A stretch of DNA of 64,000 nucleotides from JAALLB01 sp017643495. Lineage in GTDB: Bacteria; Pseudomonadota; Alphaproteobacteria; Rhizobiales; Rhizobiaceae. Positions 53,240 to 61,539 of the stretch are shown one piece after another. The stretch spans positions 682,001-746,000 of the forward strand of contig OZ244147.1 of the NCBI GenBank assembly GCA_965216105.1. The letters are read 5' to 3'. The notes beneath the pieces are model-generated. The model worked only from the letters and a program-made list of their open reading frames with translations. It had not been told where the DNA came from and did not search any database. Each line of letters starts with the position of its first letter. Positions within the stretch are counted from its first letter, which is position 1. A program made the position numbers and the translations under genes.

Positions 53240-54085
53240 TCAGGTGAGGATTGCGCTTGCCTGCATGGCCATTCCGCCGCCGGGGGTTTCTGCCCAAAGA
53301 GCAATTTCTTCTCCGCTTTCCTCCTGTCTTGCCCGGATGGCAAAAGGCGTTCCGGAAAAAAGCGGGGATGTTGCACGGTAACGGAAACGGGCCAGTGTCC
53401 GGTCAGCGGCAAGGTCCGCTGCCAATGTGCAGAGAAGGGTTGCGGTCAGGGGAGCGTGAAACACAAGTCCGGGATACCCTTCGACATCCCTTGCGTAATC
53501 GGCATCGTAGTGAATCCGGTGACCGTTGAAAGTCAAGGCGGAGTAACGGAACATCAAAACAGGATCAGGCTCTACCTGTCGTGAATGTGTTGCGTCCATT
53601 GGTGGTTCGGGTGGTGTTGGGGCGGGGCTGGCCGGATCAGGATCTTCACGATAGACGAGGTTTTGCTTCTCCCGGATGCACAGTTTTTCTCCGTCAAAAT
53701 AGTCATGGCCAACGGTAACAATGCAGAGCTTGCCTGTCTTTCCCTGCTTTTCATCAATCTTCTCGATCACGGAGCGTTTGGTTATGTTGCGGCCGATCTC
53801 CAGCGGTGCGTGAAATTCCATTTCCCCTCCTGCCCACATTCGCCTCGGCAGGTTTACCGGTGGCAGAAAGCCTCCCTTTTCGGGATGGCCGTCCCGGCCA
53901 AGCCCGCCTGACGGCACGGCATCATTGAACCAGGCCCATTGCCAGCAAGGAGGAAGGTTTTGTCCGGCTTCCGGCGGTGTGGCGTCCAGCGTTACCGCCA
54001 ACAGTCCGGCATGGCGGGAATCAATTGTCTGGTTAGTGCTGCGCGTCTTTCCAACCCAGCGGGAGATTTCATCTGGTTGTGTCAT
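53240..54085 (-). CDS. FAS1-like/hot-dog dehydratase (3-methylfumaryl-CoA hydratase-like)
   Basis: 281 residues. An N-terminal MaoC-like dehydratase half (about 40-150, LPPCWQWAWFNDAV...LPRRMWAGGEMEFHAPLEIG) and a C-terminal hot-dog half (about 180-281, MFRYSALTFNGHRIHYDADYARDVEGYPGLVFHAPL) with His residues in HRIHYD that match the hydratase family. It hydrates or dehydrates acyl-CoA compounds. The neighbours give no pathway. It is divergent from the RlpA-like gene. Confidence 0.85.
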   Translation of the reverse strand: MTQPDEISRWVGKTRSTNQTIDSRHAGLLAVTLDATPPEAGQNLPPCWQWAWFNDAVPSGGLGRDGHPEKGGFLPPVNLPRRMWAGGEMEFHAPLEIGRNITKRSVIEKIDEKQGKTGKLCIVTVGHDYFDGEKLCIREKQNLVYREDPDPASPAPTPPEPPMDATHSRQVEPDPVLMFRYSALTFNGHRIHYDADYARDVEGYPGLVFHAPLTATLLCTLAADLAADRTLARFRYRATSPLFSGTPFAIRARQEESGEEIALWAETPGGGMAMQASAILT

Positions 54086-54187
54086 GTTGAAACGTCCTGA
54101 AACATGAAGTGAAAACAGGTTGCCACCTTAACGCCAAATTTGCCCGGGATTAAGCTTGCATTCCTGATAGCAAATGGAATTACCAAC

Positions 54188-54565
54188 ATGAAAAAATCTG
54201 TGTTTCTGGTGGCAGCCGGTGCGGCTGCGTCTGTCCTGGTTTCTGCAATGGTTGCAGGCATGCCAACTCCGGCCCAAGCAGCGAGCGGTTGTGGCGGAGC
54301 TTCATGGTACAACATGCCCGGCTCCAGGACGGCAAGCGGCGAGCCGATGAACCCCAATGCAATGACAGCGGCACATCGCAACCTGCGGTTTGGCACCAAA
54401 GTGAAGGTGATCAACAAACGCAACGGCAAGAGTGTGGTTGTCCGTATCAATGATCGTGGTCCGTTTGTGCAGGGGCGTGTCCTTGACCTCTCCAAGGCTG
54501 CTGCAGGCAAGCTCGGATATATCGGCCGTGGACACACGAGTGTGTGTTATGCGCTGGTAGGATAA
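54188..54565 (+). CDS. RlpA-like secreted double-psi beta-barrel protein
   Basis: 125 residues from ATG 54188 (the frame extends to 54140 without support). A signal peptide (cleavage after TPAQA, ~32) and one DPBB domain: GGASWYNMPGSRTASGEPMNPNAMTAAHRNLRFGTKVKVIN and VVRINDRGPFVQGRVLDLSKAAAGKLG. The catalytic Asp of RlpA is in NDRGPF. No SPOR domain, no lipobox: a short soluble form that probably cuts or binds denuded peptidoglycan. Confidence 0.88.
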   Translation: MKKSVFLVAAGAAASVLVSAMVAGMPTPAQAASGCGGASWYNMPGSRTASGEPMNPNAMTAAHRNLRFGTKVKVINKRNGKSVVVRINDRGPFVQGRVLDLSKAAAGKLGYIGRGHTSVCYALVG

Positions 54566-54644
54566 ACGAGACCTTGTCCAATGAATTTCACCGCCGCCCG
54601 GACAGGGCGGCGGGTTTTCTGATGCCGGTTCCGGCAATCGGAAG

Positions 54645-55118
54645 TTATGCCTGGGTACGGTTCAGAACCGCTACCAGAACAATGCCGTAGAGGACATGAC
54701 CCACAAGGGCTACCCAGGTGATGCCTGTGAAGTTTAGGAAAAGGGGAAGTCCGGCAATTGCGGTGATGCCGCCAATTGCGAATACCCAAAGACCGAATCC
54801 GTAAATTGCCGATGGCACAAACCAGTGGCCGGTTCCAATAATGCGGTTCCACAATGGCTTGAAAACATAAAGCCAACCAACCGGGTAGCCGATCAGTCCG
54901 ACCAGATAGAAGTGCATGAAGTATCCGGCAAAGTTTCCGTTTGGCAGGCCGAATGTGCCAAGCAGGCTTCGCGCAAGGCCGTGCGGTGACAGGTTTGCAA
55001 AGCCCAGTGCCGGACTGATGATCTGCCCCCACAAGTCAAAGGCAAGGGTTGCAAAAAAACCTGCAACAAACATCATGCCAAGCGTTTGAATGTTGAGGGG
55101 AGGGGTGGTGTTGCTCAT
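54645..55118 (-). CDS. Four-TM membrane protein, second gene of a MarR operon
   Basis: 157 residues from ATG 55118 (AAAGGATAATG). Hydrophobic segments at about 12-32 (LGMMFVAGFFATLAFDLWG), 67-90 (YFMHFYLVGLIGYPVGWLYVF), 98-120 and 128-152. Not recognised by name. It begins 25 bases after the MarR-type regulator, so they are co-transcribed and the regulator may control it. Confidence 0.72.
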   Translation of the reverse strand: MSNTTPPLNIQTLGMMFVAGFFATLAFDLWGQIISPALGFANLSPHGLARSLLGTFGLPNGNFAGYFMHFYLVGLIGYPVGWLYVFKPLWNRIIGTGHWFVPSAIYGFGLWVFAIGGITAIAGLPLFLNFTGITWVALVGHVLYGIVLVAVLNRTQA

Positions 55119-55143
55119 TTCATTATCCTTTCATGAAAATCTG

Positions 55144-55707
55144 TCAGAGCTTGGAAATATGCGTGTCCCGTGAAGTCGGGGCAGTCGGGTAATCTTGTGC
55201 TTCCAATCGTTCAAGTTCGCTGTCGACCGGGCAATTGCGGCAGGAATAGGCATCGCACAAACGGCATACACTCAGGGCGTGTGCCTCGTTGCGGACCATT
55301 TTCCCGAGCAGCTTTTCCGATATGCGGGCCAGTGCCTGCTGTTCTTCCTTGTCCAGTTGAGAAAATACGCCGCGCAGAATGTTGCGGCGGCCGACAAGGA
55401 TTTTCTGTTCAATTTCCCTGCCCCGGCGTGTCAGGTGAAGTTCGACTGCGCGGCCATCGCTTGGCGAGGGGCGCCGCTCCACCAGCCCGCCTGTGGCCAT
55501 TCGATCAATCAGCCGGACCGTGCCCGCATGGGAAAGGTTCAACCCGTGGCTCAATTCCTCAATGCTGATGCCGGGAACATGCCCGATCAGGGCCAGGCCA
55601 GCGGGAGAAAAATTGTCAGGCACTCCGTCATGGACGGTGTTGAGGATCTCATCCGAGACAGCAAGGGCAAGTGCGCCGAAAATGTTCTGTGAGCGAAGGT
55701 TTGTCAT
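55144..55707 (-). CDS. MarR-family regulator with C-terminal Cys cluster
   Basis: 187 residues. A winged helix (about 45-105, GISIEELSHGLNLSHAGTVRLIDRMATGGLVERRPSPSDGRAVELHLT) is preceded by a dimer helix. After residue 150 a CRLCDAYSCRNC motif (C-x2-C-x4-C-x2-C) lies in a short tail, which should bind zinc or an iron-sulfur cluster and could sense metal or redox. It is transcribed with the downstream membrane protein. Confidence 0.88.
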   Translation of the reverse strand: MTNLRSQNIFGALALAVSDEILNTVHDGVPDNFSPAGLALIGHVPGISIEELSHGLNLSHAGTVRLIDRMATGGLVERRPSPSDGRAVELHLTRRGREIEQKILVGRRNILRGVFSQLDKEEQQALARISEKLLGKMVRNEAHALSVCRLCDAYSCRNCPVDSELERLEAQDYPTAPTSRDTHISKL

Positions 55708-55914
55708 GCAGGCAAATTATATGCGCGGCGCATGTAAACCAAGAGGTCCGGGCATCACGTTTGCGCACACAAGCGTGAGTTGCTGTGAACAGCCCGTCAC
55801 CGTTCACGATTGGCAAACCGGTGTTTGCGGGCCTAGGCAAGGCGACCTGCTTCCACTATAAGGCAGACAAGTTTCATCGGCGCTGCCTTTACCAGCGCAT
55901 GTTTGGAGAAGAAA

Positions 55915-57135
55915 ATGACTGAACTCAATTCCCTCGACCTGCCCGGTCGGCCGGAGGACTGCCGCATTGTGGTGGCGATGTCCGGTGGTGTGGATTCTTC
56001 CGTGGTTGCCGGACTGCTTGCCCGTGAGGGCTATGACGTGGTCGGCATGACCCTGCAATTGTATGATCATGGCGAAGCGATACGGCGCAAGGGCGCCTGC
56101 TGTGCGGGGCAGGATATTCATGATGCCAGACGGGTTTCGGAAGCGCTTGGCATTCCGCATTATGTCCTCGACTATGAAGACCGGTTTCGCAAACAGGTGA
56201 TCAACCCGTTCATGGAGAGCTACATTGCGGGCGAGACACCCATTCCCTGCGTCACCTGCAACCAGACGGTGAAGTTTGCCGACCTGATGGCAACCGCCAG
56301 GGAGCTTGGTGCGGATGCCCTTGCAACCGGGCATTATATCCGCTCTCGCCTTGCTGATCCGGCAACCGGCAGACGGGCGCTTTACCGCCCGCAGGATCAT
56401 GGCCGCGACCAGAGCTATTTCCTGTTTGCGACGACGCAGGAACAAGTTGATTACCTGCGCTTTCCGCTTGGTGACCTGCCGAAATCGGAAACCCGGCAGC
56501 TCGCCCTTGATCTCGGTCTGGAAATTGCCGAGAAGCCGGACAGCCAGGACATCTGTTTCGTGCCGCAGGGCAAGTACACGAATATCATCAACAAGCTGCA
56601 GCCGAAAGCTGCCCGGCATGGAGAGATTGTCCATATTGACGGGCGGGTACTGGGTGAACATGAGGGCATCATCAAGTATACCATCGGCCAGCGGCGGGGC
56701 ATAGGCGTGGCAACCGGCGAACCGATTTATGTTGTCCATCTTGATGCGAAAAATGCGCGCGTGATTGTCGGGCCGAAAGAGGCGCTTGATACACGGCGAC
56801 TGTATCTTCGCGATGTGAACTGGCTGGGTGACGGTCCGCTGGAAGACATCCCGGCGGCAGGGGTCACCATCTTTACCAAGGTCCGTTCGACACGCCCACC
56901 AATCGAGGCCGTGTTGCATCCACCTGATGCTGAAGGGCGGATTGGTGTCGACCTTGTCGGCGGGGAAGCAGGGATTGCGCCCGGTCAGGCCTGTGTCTTC
57001 TATGAGGATGACAGCGTGGATGCGCGCGTATTTGGCGGCGGTTTCATCGACCGAACCGAACGCGAAGCCGGTATTGAAGCGGCGTTGGACACTGTTCTTT
57101 CGCGTGAGGTTTCCGGCAGCGAAGTGGTTGCCTGA
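55915..57135 (+). CDS. mnmA: tRNA 2-thiouridine synthase MnmA
   Basis: 406 residues from ATG 55915 (GGAGAAG upstream; a TTG at 55903 is part of that box). It thiolates U34 of Lys, Glu and Gln tRNAs. The P-loop SGGVDSS lies at 23-29; the two catalytic cysteines are in PCVTCNQ and DICFVPQGKY; the GHYIR segment and QRRGIG loop are as expected. Its stop overlaps the next start by one base. Confidence 0.97.
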   Translation: MTELNSLDLPGRPEDCRIVVAMSGGVDSSVVAGLLAREGYDVVGMTLQLYDHGEAIRRKGACCAGQDIHDARRVSEALGIPHYVLDYEDRFRKQVINPFMESYIAGETPIPCVTCNQTVKFADLMATARELGADALATGHYIRSRLADPATGRRALYRPQDHGRDQSYFLFATTQEQVDYLRFPLGDLPKSETRQLALDLGLEIAEKPDSQDICFVPQGKYTNIINKLQPKAARHGEIVHIDGRVLGEHEGIIKYTIGQRRGIGVATGEPIYVVHLDAKNARVIVGPKEALDTRRLYLRDVNWLGDGPLEDIPAAGVTIFTKVRSTRPPIEAVLHPPDAEGRIGVDLVGGEAGIAPGQACVFYEDDSVDARVFGGGFIDRTEREAGIEAALDTVLSREVSGSEVVA

Positions 57136-58022
57136 TGCGCATCGGCATTGACTGGGGCGGTACCAAGCTCGAGATCATTGCCCTTGATGATGACGGCAAA
57201 ACCCTGCTTCGCGAACGCATCGCCACGCCGCAGAACGATTACCGCGCCAGTGTGGAAGCGGTTGGCGGACTGGTCGCAAAAGCTGAAAGCCGGACCGGCC
57301 GGACAGGCACGGTCGGTTTCGGCATACCCGGGACGATTTCACCTGCAACCGGGCTTGTCAAAAACGCCAATTCGACATGGTTGAACGGCAAGCCGCTTGA
57401 ACAGGACTTGCGTGCAATGCTCGGCCGGGAGGTTCGCATCCAGAACGATGCCAATTGTTTTGCGGTATCCGAAGCGGTGGACGGGGCAGGCGAGGCCGCG
57501 CGCTCTGTTGCCGGCATCATTATCGGTACGGGCTGTGGTTGCGGCATTGCCATTGACGGCAAGGCGTTGACCGGTAGGGGCGGGATCGCTGGTGAATTCG
57601 GTCACACGCCGCTGGCCCCTATGATGGCGGAAGAAATGCCTGGCAATGAATGCTGGTGCGGCAGGCGGGCGTGTCTCGAAACCTATGTGTCGGGACCGGG
57701 GTTCGTGCGCACCCATGATGCAATAGCCGGAAAAGCATCCGGACTGTCTGTTGCCGGGATTCTTGCAAGCGATACGCCCGATGCCAGAACAGCCGGCGCG
57801 CGCTATGTCAGCCAGCTTGCCCGTGGCATTGCGATGCTTGTCAACATTGTCGATCCGGATGTGATCGTGCTGGGTGGCGGCATGTCCAACATATCCAGCC
57901 TTTATGATGACCTGCCCGGTGCCGTCGCGCCGCATGTCTTTACCGACCGGTTCGACACGCCGATTGTCCGGCCACGGCATGGTGACAGTTCGGGCGTGCG
58001 CGGGGCGGCCTGGCTGTGGTAA
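57135..58022 (+). CDS. ROK-family sugar kinase (fructokinase/N-acetylhexosamine-type)
   Basis: 295 residues. ATP-binding IDWGGTKLE (residues 4-12), catalytic Asp in QNDANCFA, the GEFGHTPL motif, and the zinc site NECWCGRRACLETY with Cys-x-Cys-x4-Cys. VIVLGGGMSN is the second nucleotide motif. Likely fructokinase, but N-acetylglucosamine or glucose cannot be excluded. Coupled to mnmA by overlap. Confidence 0.9.
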   Translation: MRIGIDWGGTKLEIIALDDDGKTLLRERIATPQNDYRASVEAVGGLVAKAESRTGRTGTVGFGIPGTISPATGLVKNANSTWLNGKPLEQDLRAMLGREVRIQNDANCFAVSEAVDGAGEAARSVAGIIIGTGCGCGIAIDGKALTGRGGIAGEFGHTPLAPMMAEEMPGNECWCGRRACLETYVSGPGFVRTHDAIAGKASGLSVAGILASDTPDARTAGARYVSQLARGIAMLVNIVDPDVIVLGGGMSNISSLYDDLPGAVAPHVFTDRFDTPIVRPRHGDSSGVRGAAWLW

Positions 58023-58121
58023 CCGGCCAGCAGCTTTTGCCGGGATTTGGCAGGGGGCATGAGATGGCGGGGAAGGGACGGCAGTCTTGAAATAATGTTT
58101 GGTGCAGGTTGGCAGAAGCGC

Positions 58122-58150
58122 TTGACAGGCAGTCACCTTGCTCCTTATAT
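58122..58150 (+). promoter_or_regulatory. Sigma-70 promoter of tRNA-Met
   Basis: TTGACA (58122-58127), 17 bases, TTATAT (58145-58150): a near-consensus promoter 54 bases before the tRNA. Confidence 0.8.
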
Positions 58151-58204
58151 GCCGCCTGCATCGCCAGCAAACCGCGATGCCGTGAACTCGTTCACGTCTT
58201 CCTT

Positions 58205-58281
58205 GGCGGGGTAGCTCAGGTGGTTAGAGCAGCGGAATCATAATCCGCGTGTCGGGGGTTCAAGTCCCTCTCCCGCTACCA
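58205..58281 (+). tRNA. tRNA-Met (CAT), elongator type
   Basis: 77 bases including the encoded CCA. The anticodon stem GCGGA/TCCGC frames the loop ATCATAA with anticodon CAT. The D arm AGCTCAGGTGGTTAGAGC and the T arm (GGGGGTTCAAGTCCCTC) are regular; the acceptor stem closes with two GU pairs. Elongator, not initiator, because position 1-72 pairs (G-T). The island integrase gene begins 90 bases downstream, so the 3' end is the integration site. Confidence 0.95.
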
Positions 58282-58298
58282 AATACCATTAAGTATTT
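58281..58298. repeat. Inverted repeat abutting the tRNA 3' end
   Basis: AAATAC-CATTAA-GTATTT begins at the last base of the tRNA CCA. It could be part of the recombinase core site or a terminator without a GC stem. Confidence 0.4.
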
Positions 58299-58344
58299 GA
58301 TTGTAAAGCAACCCACTGATTTAGCAGCTTTTCTCTTTCCGTAT

Positions 58345-58367
58345 GGTACCTTTTGGTGGTACCTTTT
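58345..58367. repeat. Two direct repeats before the integrase start
   Basis: GGTACCTTTT occurs at 58345-58354 and 58358-58367, spaced 13 bases, overlapping the ribosome-binding region of the integrase gene. A candidate arm-type or autoregulatory site. Confidence 0.45.
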
Positions 58368-58370
58368 AGT

Positions 58371-60266
58371 ATGGATAAAGAATTGAATAAAATTCGTTAT
58401 TTAGTTGGCCATGGTTCCAATAGGAAACTCAAAAGGAATGTGCCAAAGAGGTTGCAATCGGTTGCCGGTAAGACTGCGTGGGTCGTGCGGGGTTTGTCAG
58501 AATTGTCAGCAAGTCAGATAAGAGAACGCGCGAGCATATTTGCTGTAAACACCGATGCAGAAATAAAAGCATGGGAACGTGAATTGGTGAAAACCAATAA
58601 ACTCCCAACCTCAAAACCAGACAATCCCCGTGCTCCGGAATTTACTGAAACTGAAGCTAACCAACTGGCGATCAGTTACTTCTGGAAACAAAACGAAGAA
58701 CTTCGACAAACACACCTCTACAAAATAGATGATGATCATCCGTATTATGTAGATCATATGCAAGATGCGGGATTTGCGATTTCTGAAGCAGAAAAGCGTT
58801 TAAGCTATCCTCAAAGTTGCGAGGATTTTCGAGTTCTCGAAGTTCTTATCAATGCCAATCTTCTGGAGCCAGTCCCCAAGTCAAACGAGGAAAAAAGTCA
58901 ATGGCTTTCTGATTACAGTTCACACCCCAAGGTCAAACTTCTAACATCTCTGATTTATCGGGCTGACTTAGAGCTTGCCTATCAACGACTACAATCATTG
59001 ACAAACATGGGATACCAGTATCACGAAGATCGCTTTTTTGCAGCGTCAACACCGTTATACGCAGATGCTAATCCAATAACATTTCCGAAACAGTTAACTG
59101 AAGCTTCTGAAGGTGTGAAAACGGTGGGGGATCTTGTGGAGGCTTTCTTGGCCTCCAAGAAAAATGAAGTCACCAAATCACGATATGATCAATTTCAAAT
59201 TCCGGCACGAATAGCAACGGAGTTCTTCGGCAAGAACACTCGTATCAATGAAATTGCTGATCACGTCGTTATGGAAGTGCTGGATTTTCTTCCTCAAGTT
59301 CCAGCACATGTTACCAAACGTTATGGAGATATGTCACTTAGACAAGCAGCTGAAGCATTTGAGAAAGATAATGGGCAAAAACCAAATCGCTATGAGGAGG
59401 CAAAAAAAACATTATCGGCCTTGGGACAAATTTTTAAATATTCAATGCAACGAAAATGGTTAGGCGCGTGCAATCCATTTGATAATCTGAAAATTGAGGT
59501 TCCTGTCGAGTTCAGGAAAAAGCACTACCAGAATAAGGAACATGGTTACGCACCCTATTCAGTTGAGGAACTGAACAAGATTTTTAGTTCCGATGTATAT
59601 ACCGCAATCGAGGGGCGTTCGTATTTTCCTGCTGGCACTTATAAAAAAACAAGACCCGGACAATTAGTAAGGGATCAGATGTATTGGCTACCACTTTTGG
59701 CAATTTGGACCGGTGCTCGAATGAACGAATTACTGCAGCTTGAGTGTGCCGATGTTCGAAGCGAACGTGACATCCATTACATTCATGTGACTGACGAAGC
59801 AGAGATTGAGTATCTAGAAGACAACTTTACAAAGAGGGTCAAAAACCCAAATGCCGTCCGTGATATACCGTTGCATCCATTCATTGTTCAACTTGGGTTC
59901 GTAGATTGGGCGCATCAGGCGAATAAAGGTAGAATTTTCCCAGATGCGCACCGTGGTAACGCAGAAAAGCCGTCTCTAACATTCAGTAAGAATTATCGGC
60001 AGCTATGTGAAAAGAAACTTGGCGTTTGGCAAAAACAGAAAAAGGTTTTTCATAGCTTCCGAAATAACTTTAACGACGAACTGAGAAATTGTGGTGTTTC
60101 GTACGAAAATAGAGTGGCCATCAATGGTTGGGAAGAGCAACAAAAAATGGATGGCCTCTATGGAAGAGGGCTGAAAATAGAAAAGCTATATGAGAACGGT
60201 ATCAGTAAGATTGAGTATTCGGATGTCGACTGGCAAGCAGTCAAAACAAGCCTCACAGTGATTTAG
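58371..60266 (+). CDS. Tyrosine recombinase (island integrase)
   Basis: 631 residues from ATG 58371; an earlier GTG at 58353 lies in the repeats. The C-terminal catalytic domain has Arg450 (WTGARMNELLQLE), the H-x-x-R box His561/Arg564 (HSFRNN), and the nucleophile Tyr597 (GLYGRG). The usual second His/Trp position is Trp in NGWEEQQ. A SAM-like core-binding domain lies near 245-330. The ~230-residue N-terminus is longer than in phage integrases. AT-rich and adjacent to tRNA-Met, so it integrates the island. Confidence 0.92.
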   Translation: MDKELNKIRYLVGHGSNRKLKRNVPKRLQSVAGKTAWVVRGLSELSASQIRERASIFAVNTDAEIKAWERELVKTNKLPTSKPDNPRAPEFTETEANQLAISYFWKQNEELRQTHLYKIDDDHPYYVDHMQDAGFAISEAEKRLSYPQSCEDFRVLEVLINANLLEPVPKSNEEKSQWLSDYSSHPKVKLLTSLIYRADLELAYQRLQSLTNMGYQYHEDRFFAASTPLYADANPITFPKQLTEASEGVKTVGDLVEAFLASKKNEVTKSRYDQFQIPARIATEFFGKNTRINEIADHVVMEVLDFLPQVPAHVTKRYGDMSLRQAAEAFEKDNGQKPNRYEEAKKTLSALGQIFKYSMQRKWLGACNPFDNLKIEVPVEFRKKHYQNKEHGYAPYSVEELNKIFSSDVYTAIEGRSYFPAGTYKKTRPGQLVRDQMYWLPLLAIWTGARMNELLQLECADVRSERDIHYIHVTDEAEIEYLEDNFTKRVKNPNAVRDIPLHPFIVQLGFVDWAHQANKGRIFPDAHRGNAEKPSLTFSKNYRQLCEKKLGVWQKQKKVFHSFRNNFNDELRNCGVSYENRVAINGWEEQQKMDGLYGRGLKIEKLYENGISKIEYSDVDWQAVKTSLTVI

Positions 60267-60270
60267 ATGC

Positions 60271-60284
60271 TGCACCCGGGTGCA
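60271..60284. repeat. Palindrome TGCACC-CG-GGTGCA
   Basis: A perfect 14-base palindrome five bases after the integrase stop. The same arms with a different 2-base centre occur at 61590-61603. Confidence 0.5.
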
Positions 60285-60339
60285 ATATGTAAAAATTGTA
60301 AGTGTCCCAGTGGAGATCGTCTGAAGGGGGGACTTCAAA

Positions 60340-60846
60340 ATGCTGGCTTTTGAGATTGAACAAGATTTGTCACATCGTGCGATGGAGGTCGCACACTTGA
60401 ACTTGAAAGATCGATGGTACAATGGTTTCACACCATCGGACCGTTCTAAGCTAAGCAGACCACAGAGGATGGAACGATACAAGCGCGGTAACAATCCATT
60501 GAAATGTTGCCTAACGGGGTATTCGAAGCCAGACGATCCCAAAGGTGCGGGTTATATGTTCACTCATCTGGAAGACTACCGTGATCCACTCAATTGGTAT
60601 CCCATGAGCAAGAGAGCTCACCATTTGCTGCATCGTCGTTTCGTTGAGCCGAAGCCGTGGCTGAAGCTGGTGGCCAAGCACTATATTCATGGAGCGTGGT
60701 TTACATTTTTAACCATGGATGTTCGTGACATGTATCGGCCGTACTGTGAGGTCTATCCAAAAGGTCTCCCCAAACACAATGAGACTTGGTTTGAAGAAGC
60801 AAATCACCTTGGATTGTCTCTCAACCTCTTTGTCAGCGAATTGTAG
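60340..60846 (+). CDS. Island protein with degenerate HNH-like motif
   Basis: 168 residues; a GGGGGG-rich ribosome site precedes ATG 60340. The middle (KCCLTG at 55-60, THLEDYRDPLNWYP at 75-88, RAHHLLHRRF at 92-101) resembles HNH nuclease patterns in which a Cys pair is followed by H-x-DY-x-PL, then H-x3-H. Only one Cys pair is present, so the zinc knuckle of typical HNH enzymes is incomplete. The rest is unknown. It directly follows the integrase. Confidence 0.65.
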   Translation: MLAFEIEQDLSHRAMEVAHLNLKDRWYNGFTPSDRSKLSRPQRMERYKRGNNPLKCCLTGYSKPDDPKGAGYMFTHLEDYRDPLNWYPMSKRAHHLLHRRFVEPKPWLKLVAKHYIHGAWFTFLTMDVRDMYRPYCEVYPKGLPKHNETWFEEANHLGLSLNLFVSEL

Positions 60847-60961
60847 ACGATGGTAACATTGCCTGATGAGCCGTGCTTGTCTGCCAGCGATTGGTGCCGT
60901 GAGACTGTGTGCAACAATGTTAATTACGGCTAATTTTTTCTTTTTATTAGAATATGCTTTC

Positions 60962-61281
60962 TGACCTACTCCCCTGATTTTTCCCATTTATAATTTAGCT
61001 CTGTTCCAGTTTTGGTCCTTTGATCGGGGTACAGATTCATATTGTGTTAGCCCGTTGAGGCTCGAGTGGCTTTTTTGTAAAGAGTAGGCAATCCTCCATT
61101 CTTCGAGCAAATCGCTTGCATTTGGCAGGCTGACGAAGAGATGTTCATTCAGGCACTCTTCTCTTAACCGACTGTTGAAGCTTTCGACAAGGTCGTTTTG
61201 CATCGGCTTGCCGGTTGCGATGTAGTGCCAAACAAGGATTTTTTGTGTAGTTGAAAAGAGTGGAACCACGGAATGGGTCAT
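60962..61281 (-). pseudogene. IS3-family transposase remnant (OrfB C-terminus) with terminal repeat
   Basis: On the minus strand the end of an integrase core is readable: KPMQNDLVESFNSRLREECLNEHLF...LEEWRIAYSLQKSHSSLNGLTQYES, the IS3-family OrfB C-terminus (catalytic Glu in VESFN region). Its stop is at 60988. The plus-strand TGACCTACTCCCCTGA at 60962-60977 is the terminal repeat. The N-terminal part of the transposase is missing, so the copy is dead. Confidence 0.85.
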
Positions 61282-61539
61282 GGCCTTTCAGCTGAATGGA
61301 TCAATTTACAGAGCAGCTAAGGGAAATTTACGGGGATCAATTCAGAGGTTTTCTTGACTTGATTGCGTCGCATCAATCTTTTCCAGCTGAATAATTATGG
61401 AAACTTAGTACCTAGTAAGCTTAGTGGCTTACAATCGAGGTGTTTGACTTTGCTAAGTTTTCTTAAAGGGGCTTCTATAGACCTGTGCATAAACTGAAAA
61501 TATTGGCATTTAAGAGGGCCTATTCACTATCATTTGGGA

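Noticed and set aside
55804..56919. A 371-codon open frame on the minus strand
   Set aside because: Antisense to mnmA; sequence is non-protein-like (His/Arg/Cys-rich).
58023..58370. Possible attL direct repeat partner inside the window
   Set aside because: I found no second copy of the tRNA 3' end anywhere to base 64000, so island boundaries cannot be closed here.
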